Of a stretch of 5,587 nt of DNA, positions 1 to 5,587 are shown piece after piece. Position 1 is the stretch's first letter. Every line of letters begins with the position of its first letter. A model generated the notes under the pieces. That model was not told the DNA's origin. It did no database searches and worked only from the letters and a program-made list of their open reading frames with translations. The position numbers and the translations under genes are program-made. The DNA is taken from assembly GCA_023151335.1 (NCBI GenBank), contig JAKLJF010000335.1, positions 325 through 5,911 on the forward strand, in the 5' to 3' direction. The DNA is from Thermoanaerobaculia bacterium. Lineage in GTDB: Bacteria > Bacteroidota > Bacteroidia > Chitinophagales > Saprospiraceae.

Positions 1-453
1 GCCGGCTATGACGTTGAAATCGTTATAACTCCGGATATTGACCCCCACGGTAGCCAGAAAAATGCCGTCGCGGTAGATGTTGAACCCTTCGGAGGGAAAA
101 GCGCCGAGCGGCTCGGGGGTCCAGGATAGCTGAATACGGTCGAGCAGTTCGCCCTGTGAGGCGATCACGTTTGGCGCCAGCGGCGGCAACAGGAAGCGGC
201 TGTAAAAGCCCGCCAGGCCGTTGTATTGCTGGCTGAAATAGCTGCCGAGAAACTGCTCGCCGACCGAAGCGGTCATCCGGTTTTTAGCAGTAAAAGCATT
301 GGTAACGCTGCCGTAGTTGAAGAAAACGGTACCGGCGTAATCGTCGGCATCGGTGACGGTTCCATCGGCGCAATTGGCATTTTGAGCGTTAAGTATGGAA
401 GCGAAGCAGCCGCAGCAGCCGAGCAGTGCCAGCGCTAAAAATTTATTTTTCAT
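1..453 (-). CDS. Exported protein with fibronectin type III-like domain (C-terminus cut by window edge)
   Basis: An open frame runs from an ATG at 453 through 151 codons to the left edge without a stop, so the C-terminus is missing. Residues 1-24 form a signal peptide (basic MKNK, hydrophobic core, cleavage expected after NAQ). An LLGC sequence at residues 10-13 weakly resembles a lipobox, so a lipoprotein cannot be excluded. Residues 30-92 are a short beta-rich leader containing VGEQFLGSYFS and GFYSRFLLPP. From about residue 93 the pattern fits a fibronectin type III fold: PNVIASQGELLDRIQLSW, then GFNIYRDGIFLATV and SYNDFNVIAG. This domain order is typical of large Bacteroidota surface or secreted proteins, often with several repeats, so much may lie outside the window. 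It starts 42 bases after the stop of the lectin-like gene with no obvious promoter between, so co-transcription is likely. No enzymatic motif is visible; adhesion or binding is inferred. Confidence 0.85.
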   Translation of the reverse strand, partial: MKNKFLALALLGCCGCFASILNAQNANCADGTVTDADDYAGTVFFNYGSVTNAFTAKNRMTASVGEQFLGSYFSQQYNGLAGFYSRFLLPPLAPNVIASQGELLDRIQLSWTPEPLGAFPSEGFNIYRDGIFLATVGVNIRSYNDFNVIAG

Positions 454-495
454 ACCAGATGGGTCTATACGGTGAACAAAAACGGATGCGGGCTT

Positions 496-1761
496 TTACC
501 GTACCCATACTTCGATATTACCCACGCCATAACGCTCGTCGTTGATGGACTGGCCGGAACGCATGCCGAAGAACACGTGGAATGAAGTCAGTGAAGTGGT
601 AGCCACCATTTCGCCAATGCCGGCGCCATCCGAGTAATTCGAATTGCCGACAAGGTTGAGGAGGCCGTTGCCGGAGTAAACGCTCGCCGAATTCATCCAA
701 CAGATATTGGCGTTTGCCCCCGTATCGTTGGTACAAAAGCCCGCGATAGCCGTGTCGTCCCCATCCCAACTGTCCGTGTAGTAGTATTTAAATTTTATTT
801 TGACATGGGTGTAAGAGCCCACGCCGCTCAGGTCGAATTCTTTTTTCAGAAAGTGATCGTTGGAGCTTATCGGTCTGATCATATTGCCGTTGAAGGTGCC
901 GAACTGAATCCTTTCGATCGATGCGGGGGTATTATTTCCCAGCGCGGCGGTGCCAAACCAACCGTCATTTACGCCGAGAAAATCGTCCCGGTCCACCAGC
1001 CGCCAGTCACTCAAACCGTTGTATTGGATACTTTTCTGATTGGCCAAATTGAGATTGGAACTGACCGGGCCGTTGACGATCAGCTGATCCTGGATGGTCA
1101 GGGAGTTATCCACCAGGCCATTGGTTTTGATATTGACGGTCGGGTTGCTTCCGCCGCCCGACACCCGCAGCAATTCGGAATTATTGGAATACAGGGAAAT
1201 ACTGTTCTCCCCGGTGCTGAACAGGCCGCTGTCGCCGTTGGCATCGCCCGTGCCGCCCTGAAAGGCATAACCGTTTCTATTGGCGCCGTTCACACCGGGG
1301 GCTCCACCCCTGGCCCGGATACCGCCGGCCATCCTGATGCTGTCGGCCCGAACCAGGCCGCTGCTCGGGAACTGATTGGTGTTTCCAATCAGCGCCAACG
1401 CGTACGGCGCCGTGGTGAGCTGGATGCGAGGCAGCATTTCGGAGTTGGAGCCTACGCTTACACCGAGATAGTATGTTTGATTAAATGGCACGTTCAATGA
1501 CGTTAAAGACCCCAGGGTAGCGGTATAAATACCGCCGGTCACCTCCACGTCGGGCTGTATTTCTTCCCAGATATGCGTGCCGCCTTCGGCCTGGGTATAA
1601 AGTCTGAATCTGAGGGAATAGGCGCCGTCATCCACGGCATTGCCATTGGCTTTTTTAAGGATGCCCTGAATACCAAGGCGGGCAGATTGCGCCAGAAGCG
1701 TTTGCTGAAAAAAAAAGGTGCTGCAGAAGAGAAGCGTCGGCAGGTAAAAAAACTTTTTCAT
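496..1761 (-). CDS. Exported fibre-like protein with C-terminal lectin-like beta-sandwich domain
   Basis: A complete 421-residue protein. The ATG at 1761 is preferred over a TTG at 1788 because it begins a classic signal peptide (MKKFFYLPTLLF... ending LLAQ, cleavage after residue 25). Residues 26-125 form a beta-rich N-terminal module (GAYSLRFRLYTQ, IWEE, GGIYTATLGSL, YYLGVSVG, TAPYALAL) seen in many Bacteroidota secreted proteins. Residues 126-250 are rich in Gly, Asn and Ser and include NGYAFQGGTGD and DSGLFSTGENSISLYSN, a pattern like phage tail-fibre shafts. Residues 252-421 look like a carbohydrate-binding-like beta-sandwich: opening WRLVDRDDF, central YYYTDSWDGDD (residues 326-336) and closing YGVGNIEVWV, with two cysteines (343, 354) that could pair. 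No type IX sorting domain or catalytic motif is visible. It lies 120 bases downstream of the sensor gene and 42 bases upstream of the fibronectin-type gene. A role in surface binding or adhesion is inferred; the ligand is unknown. Confidence 0.88.
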   Translation of the reverse strand: MKKFFYLPTLLFCSTFFFQQTLLAQSARLGIQGILKKANGNAVDDGAYSLRFRLYTQAEGGTHIWEEIQPDVEVTGGIYTATLGSLTSLNVPFNQTYYLGVSVGSNSEMLPRIQLTTAPYALALIGNTNQFPSSGLVRADSIRMAGGIRARGGAPGVNGANRNGYAFQGGTGDANGDSGLFSTGENSISLYSNNSELLRVSGGGSNPTVNIKTNGLVDNSLTIQDQLIVNGPVSSNLNLANQKSIQYNGLSDWRLVDRDDFLGVNDGWFGTAALGNNTPASIERIQFGTFNGNMIRPISSNDHFLKKEFDLSGVGSYTHVKIKFKYYYTDSWDGDDTAIAGFCTNDTGANANICWMNSASVYSGNGLLNLVGNSNYSDGAGIGEMVATTSLTSFHVFFGMRSGQSINDERYGVGNIEVWVR

Positions 1762-1807
1762 AATGCAGGGTAGTAATTGCTTGAACAATATAGTGTTTTA
1801 CACCCCA

Positions 1808-1836
1808 CAAAATTGTATATGGTAACAGGAACCAAA
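1808..1836 (-). promoter_or_regulatory. Possible weak Bacteroidota-type promoter for the exported-protein genes
   Basis: On the minus strand, TTTG at 1836-1833 could be the -33 element and CAATTTTG at 1815-1808 matches the -7 consensus TANNTTTG at all but one fixed base. The 17-base spacing is a little shorter than the usual 19-20, so this would be a weak promoter needing an activator, which fits the overlapping direct repeat. Transcription would start near 1801, leaving a leader of about 40 bases before the ATG at 1761. The leader has no clear Shine-Dalgarno sequence, which is common in this phylum. AT-rich DNA makes chance matches easy. Confidence 0.3.
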
Positions 1837-1864
1837 TCGGACAAAGTGGATGCCGAATCGGACA
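1828..1864 (-). promoter_or_regulatory. Tandem direct repeat, candidate AraC-type operator
   Basis: Read on the minus strand, TGTCCGATTCGGCATCC (1864-1848) is followed by TGTCCGATTTGGTTCC (1843-1828). The first nine bases are identical, the next GG is conserved, and TCC ends both after a one-base gap. The repeat period is exactly 21 bases, about two helical turns. AraC-family half-sites such as araI1/araI2 have this period, with the two helix-turn-helix motifs of each monomer reading one half-site. The pair lies between the AraC-domain sensor gene and the two exported-protein genes, and the proximal copy overlaps a possible -33 element, as expected for an activator. Binding by the neighbouring regulator is inferred. 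The distal copy also contains a short palindrome (CCGA-T-TCGG), so a dimeric repressor site is an alternative. Confidence 0.5.
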
Positions 1865-1881
1865 TTTATCCGTATTTTACG

Positions 1882-4800
1882 CTAAAAATACGATGAAGGC
1901 AGCCGGCCGAAGCGTTCGCGGTATGCGCGGGTAAATGCCTTGGCATTGCCAAAACCGGCGGCATACGCCGCTTCGGCCACGGTGTGGAAAGCGCCCTGTT
2001 CCAGCGTCTCGCGGGCCTGTTGCAAGCGCATTTCGCCGATGTATTGCTGGGGTGAAAGCCCCGTGAGTTCGCGCATGCGGCGCAGTAACTGGCGTTCGCT
2101 GAGCGCGGCCTGCCGCGCCATGGCGCTTACCGAAAGGAATTCGTCGTGCAGGTTGGCCCGCGTCCACGTTTCCAGATGACTCAGCCATTCGGCATCGGCC
2201 CGCGACAAGCGGTATTCCACTTCCTGTCCGGCTACGGCTTCCTGCCTGCTTTTTTGCCGCCGGACGAGGTTCCGCACCCGGGCCAGCAGTTCTTCTTCAT
2301 CGAATGGCTTGGTCAGGTAGTCGTCCACGCCGGCCCGCAAGGCGCGCAGTTTGTCCCGGATGTCGGTCCGGGCAGTCAGCATGATCAGCGGAATATGACG
2401 GTAATGGTCGTCGTTTTTCAGGCGTTCGAGCAGTTGGAAACCGTCGAGGCGCGGCATCATAATGTCCGAGATGATCAGATCTACCCCGTCGCGGAAGTCT
2501 TTCTCCGTATGCCGCGATACGTTGTTAAGGGCGGCAAGCGCCTCCTCGCCGTTCCGGGTAAGGATCACGTCATATTCCGGCGCCAGCAGATGACGCAGGT
2601 AACTCTGCAGGTCGGGATTGTCCTCGGCGACCAGTATTCTGACCGGTGAATCCGCCGGCCCGGCGCCCGTACGCACGGGGTCGCTTTCCGGTATATCAAA
2701 ACTCGCCTGCCGGGTTTTGGATTTTTGGGGCAGTTCCATTTCCCAGGCGGGTTCGGCAGAACCTCCGGGTGTTTCCGCCTGCAAAGCCGGCCATTCCACC
2801 CAAAAAACGCTTCCTGCGCCCAGGCTGCTTTCTGCCCAGATCCTGCCGCCGCACAGGCGCGTCAGTTCGGCACACAAGGCCAAACCGATACCGGTGCCGC
2901 CCATTAAGGGGGCGTCGGCGCGTTTGGTCTGAAAATACCGGTCGAAAATGTACGGCAGATCGTCGGGATGAATGCCCGGGCCGGTATCGCGGACGGCCAA
3001 CAGGACCTTGCCGGCCTGTTCGCTCAGTTCCACCTGAACGCCGCCGCCGGCAGGCGTGAATTTGAGCGCATTGGACAAGAGGTTGTTGAGCACGGTCGCG
3101 AATTTTTTAGCATCGAGCCGGACGACCCGTTCCGCTGGCAGATCGCATTGGCAATTCAGCCGGATACCCAAATACTGCGCATGCGAATCGAACTGCGCCA
3201 CCAGCCGGCCCAGCAGGGAGCCGATGGCCACGGGACGGTATTCCAGGGTCATCCGGTTGGCGTCCAGTTTGCCCAGGTCGAGCAGTTCGCTGATGAGGTC
3301 GAGCAGTTTTTGCCCGTTTTCCCGGACAATGCCGAGCAATTTGAAATGCTCCAAATCGCCCCGCCAGTTTTTCAAAACGGAATGAAGCGGACCGAGCATG
3401 AGGGTGAGCGGGGTGCGCAATTCGTGGGTGACATTGGCATAAAAGCGCGTTTTCAGGCGGTCGAGTTCCCGGAGTTCTCCGGCCTGTTTTTCCAGTTTTT
3501 CTTTTTGTTCCAGGATCTGGGCCGTGCCGAGGGCCACGGCTTTTTCCAGTTCGCGCGTGCGGTTTTCCAAATACCGCACTCTGGCCCGGATGAAGGCGAA
3601 CACACCGGCAATAAACAACAGGGTATAAGCCAGGTATGCCCAAATCGTTTTCCACCAGGGCGGCGTAACAACGATCCGCAGCGATGCCGGCGTTTCGTTC
3701 CAAACGCCGTCGCTGTTGGCGCCGCGCACTTCGAAGGTGTACTCGCCGGGAGGCAGGTTGGTAAAAGTGACGCGCCGCTGGGCGCCGAGCCGTACCCAGT
3801 TGTCGTTGAATCCCAGCAGCCGGTATGCATACCGGTTGTTGGCCGGTTCGCGGAAATCCAGCGCCGCAAATTCAATGGAAAAAATGTTGTTTTTATACGA
3901 CAATTCGACTTCGCCGCGGACGGAAACACCCCGTTCGGCAATAACCCCCGCGTCGGGCTGGTCCATGTCGTATTTTTCCAGGGCCGTGATCCGCACGGGC
4001 GGCAGGAAAGTGTCGTCGTTGATGCTGTCGGGGTATACCAGGTCGAAACCTGTTTGACCGCCAACGAAAAGCAAACCGGTTTTGCTTTTGAACAGGGCTG
4101 CCTGCTCCAGCGCGCCGTTCTGAAGCCCGTCGGCAACGCCAAAATTTTTAAAGTCGGGCGCCTGCTTATCGCCGTGCAACGGATTTCTGAAAAGCGAAAG
4201 ACCCCGCCTTGTATTGATCCAAAGCCGTCCGCGGCTGTCCTGCGAAATACTGAAAACAGCCTGATGCGGCAAGCCCTCCGCCTCGGTATAGCGCCGGATT
4301 TTCGGCGTACCTGCGCGGGGATTGGCAGGATCGGGGAAAACAACCCGGTACAAACCGTCGCCGGCGCCGGCCCACAGCACCCCTCCCCCATCGCGGTAAA
4401 TGGCATTTACCCTTCGAATTTTGGAAATGGCGTGTCCAGCGGCCTGCAACACGTAATGGAATTGTTGCAGCGCCGGGTCAAACAATGCCAGGCCATTGGA
4501 CACGCCCGCCCAGATATTGCCATGTTGGTCTTCGTACAGGCAATTGATATGGTTCAGGAAAAGATTCGCCGGCTTGGAGGGGTCGACCGCGTAATAATGT
4601 TCGAAACGTCCGCTTTGGGGGTCGAAGCGGTCAAGTCCATGGAAGGTACCTGCCCAAAGCCGGCCCGCGCGGTCGGACAGCAGTGTGCTGACATAATCGG
4701 CCCCGAGGCTGGACGAATCCGAGGGATCGTTCCTGAATTTTTGCAGGGTATTTTTCCGCGGATCGAAACGGAGCAGCCCGTGCCCGTTGGCGCCGAACCA

Positions 4801-5587
4801 CAACTGTCCGTCGGGCGTCGCGCAGGCAGCAAATATACCCACGGTATTCAGCGAATCGAGCGCGGGGTAGCGCTGGCCGGCCTGCTGCAATTGCCGCGTT
4901 GAGGGGTCGAAGAGAAACAAACCGGCGTTATCCGATGCTATCCAAATTTCATCGCCGCGGCGCTCCAAAAAGGCGTTGGCCGAATTATCCTGCAAGGCAG
5001 GACGGGACGCCGGATTTAAATAAAAATTATAGAACCGCTGTTCCGTCGGCACGATCCTGTTCAGCCCTTTACCATTGGCGCCGGCCCAGAAAGTGCCGGA
5101 CCGGTCATACAGGAGCGCCTGTATGTCATTGCTGCCCAGGGAAGCGGGGTCGGCCGGATCGTGCCGGTAGTGGGCTATACACCCGCGTGTTTTATCCAGC
5201 ACGTATACGCCGTCGGTAGCCGTTGCGACCCAAATTAATCCCGGGCGAATCTTCATTGCGCAGGTCAAAGCTTTGCGCCGCAATTTTTTAAAATCTTCCG
5301 GAAAATGTTCAAATCCGGTAAAGGTCCTGGTTTTTAAGTCGAACGGACGCAATCCGGCGCTGGTCACAAACCAGGCGGTATCGTCGTCGTAAACAAGGTC
5401 CCAAATATAAGCTCCCGGCGGAAGCGAGTCGGAAACAACGGGGCTGAACGTTTTTTTTGTGCCGTTGAAAGAAAACAGGCGCCATTGGCCCGGCACCAGA
5501 CAAGCGAACCAGAAGCAGTCTTCGCAGACAGGATCGGGAAATATTGGAGCACAAATGATGGTGTTTTCCCGGTAATAGGACTCGGGT
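1882..5587 (-). CDS. Hybrid two-component system sensor kinase/response regulator, AraC type (N-terminus cut by window edge)
   Basis: One polypeptide senses a periplasmic ligand and regulates transcription. The frame is open to the right edge; a GTG at 5496 is not the likely start, because the 30 residues before it complete a propeller blade. Counting from base 5586, 1234 residues are visible. Residues 20-520 hold about ten Reg_prop-like blades (DRSGTFWAGANGKGL, DRAGRLWAGTFHGLDRFDP, DQHGNIWAGVSNGLALFDP). A Y_Y_Y domain follows at about 566-642, a membrane segment at 647-667 and a probable coiled coil to 712. The kinase has HELRTP with phospho-acceptor His721, N-box Asn839, DTGPGI at 867-872 and GGTGIGL at 896-902. 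The receiver (982-1108) has Asp989, phospho-acceptor Asp1041 in SDIMMP, Thr1071 and Lys1093. An AraC-type double helix-turn-helix fills 1136-1234, ending at TAG. All key catalytic residues are intact. Relatives usually carry two seven-bladed propellers, so perhaps 100-250 residues are missing. Family assignment is secure; the ligand is not known. Confidence 0.96.
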   Translation of the reverse strand, partial: PESYYRENTIICAPIFPDPVCEDCFWFACLVPGQWRLFSFNGTKKTFSPVVSDSLPPGAYIWDLVYDDDTAWFVTSAGLRPFDLKTRTFTGFEHFPEDFKKLRRKALTCAMKIRPGLIWVATATDGVYVLDKTRGCIAHYRHDPADPASLGSNDIQALLYDRSGTFWAGANGKGLNRIVPTEQRFYNFYLNPASRPALQDNSANAFLERRGDEIWIASDNAGLFLFDPSTRQLQQAGQRYPALDSLNTVGIFAACATPDGQLWFGANGHGLLRFDPRKNTLQKFRNDPSDSSSLGADYVSTLLSDRAGRLWAGTFHGLDRFDPQSGRFEHYYAVDPSKPANLFLNHINCLYEDQHGNIWAGVSNGLALFDPALQQFHYVLQAAGHAISKIRRVNAIYRDGGGVLWAGAGDGLYRVVFPDPANPRAGTPKIRRYTEAEGLPHQAVFSISQDSRGRLWINTRRGLSLFRNPLHGDKQAPDFKNFGVADGLQNGALEQAALFKSKTGLLFVGGQTGFDLVYPDSINDDTFLPPVRITALEKYDMDQPDAGVIAERGVSVRGEVELSYKNNIFSIEFAALDFREPANNRYAYRLLGFNDNWVRLGAQRRVTFTNLPPGEYTFEVRGANSDGVWNETPASLRIVVTPPWWKTIWAYLAYTLLFIAGVFAFIRARVRYLENRTRELEKAVALGTAQILEQKEKLEKQAGELRELDRLKTRFYANVTHELRTPLTLMLGPLHSVLKNWRGDLEHFKLLGIVRENGQKLLDLISELLDLGKLDANRMTLEYRPVAIGSLLGRLVAQFDSHAQYLGIRLNCQCDLPAERVVRLDAKKFATVLNNLLSNALKFTPAGGGVQVELSEQAGKVLLAVRDTGPGIHPDDLPYIFDRYFQTKRADAPLMGGTGIGLALCAELTRLCGGRIWAESSLGAGSVFWVEWPALQAETPGGSAEPAWEMELPQKSKTRQASFDIPESDPVRTGAGPADSPVRILVAEDNPDLQSYLRHLLAPEYDVILTRNGEEALAALNNVSRHTEKDFRDGVDLIISDIMMPRLDGFQLLERLKNDDHYRHIPLIMLTARTDIRDKLRALRAGVDDYLTKPFDEEELLARVRNLVRRQKSRQEAVAGQEVEYRLSRADAEWLSHLETWTRANLHDEFLSVSAMARQAALSERQLLRRMRELTGLSPQQYIGEMRLQQARETLEQGAFHTVAEAAYAAGFGNAKAFTRAYRERFGRLPSSYF

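Noticed and set aside
226..438. A 70-codon plus-strand open frame near the left edge.
   Set aside because: It lies opposite the signal peptide and leader of the fibronectin-type protein, whose frame is open from 453 to the edge and has clear family patterns.
805..1500. A 231-codon plus-strand open frame opposite the lectin-like gene.
   Set aside because: The opposite strand has a signal peptide and coherent beta-rich modules; the plus-strand product has neither a signal nor known motifs.
1786..1788. TTG as the start of the lectin-like gene, adding nine residues.
   Set aside because: The ATG at 1761 gives a standard MKK signal peptide; the extra residues (MFKQLLPCI) only lengthen the n-region and TTG starts are rare.
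1870..1881. CGTA-AAA-TACG hairpin just after the sensor stop codon as a terminator.
   Set aside because: The stem is only four base pairs with no following U tract, too weak to call a terminator.
2968..4902. A 644-codon open frame on the plus strand, antisense to the sensor gene.
   Set aside because: The minus-strand frame here encodes unmistakable propeller, Y_Y_Y and kinase sequence with intact catalytic motifs. The antisense product has no recognisable domain and reflects stop-codon avoidance opposite a GC-rich gene.
5494..5496. GTG as the start of the sensor gene.
   Set aside because: The frame stays open for 30 further codons to the edge, and those residues complete a propeller blade; no signal peptide follows the GTG, though the protein needs one or a membrane anchor before its periplasmic domain.

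Overview
The window looks like a Bacteroidota chromosome, most likely from the Saprospiria (Saprospiraceae or Haliscomenobacter type). The reasons are a hybrid two-component system with a periplasmic propeller, MKK/MKN signal peptides ending in AQ, start sites without a clear Shine-Dalgarno sequence, and secreted proteins built from beta-rich modules. The class is inferred from style; no phylogenetic marker is present.

All three genes lie on the minus strand, so they read from right to left. Bases 5587 to 1882 hold most of a one-protein hybrid two-component system: periplasmic propeller, Y_Y_Y domain, one membrane segment, histidine kinase, receiver and AraC-type DNA-binding domain. Its N-terminus lies beyond the right edge. 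A 120-base gap (1762-1881) follows. Bases 1761 to 496 encode a complete 421-residue exported protein with a fibre-like middle and a lectin-like C-terminal domain. After 42 bases, position 453 starts a second exported protein with a fibronectin type III-like domain, cut by the left edge.

The most interesting signal is in the 120-base gap. Two imperfect copies of a 16-17 base element are repeated at exactly 21 bases, the spacing of AraC-family half-sites, and sit just upstream of a weak Bacteroidota-type promoter. The simplest model is that the sensor detects an extracellular ligand and its AraC domain activates the two downstream surface-protein genes through these sites. This is unlike the usual polysaccharide-utilisation setting, since no SusC/SusD pair or glycoside hydrolase is visible here. 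The ligand is unknown. I saw no tRNA, rRNA, CRISPR, insertion sequence or strong terminator.
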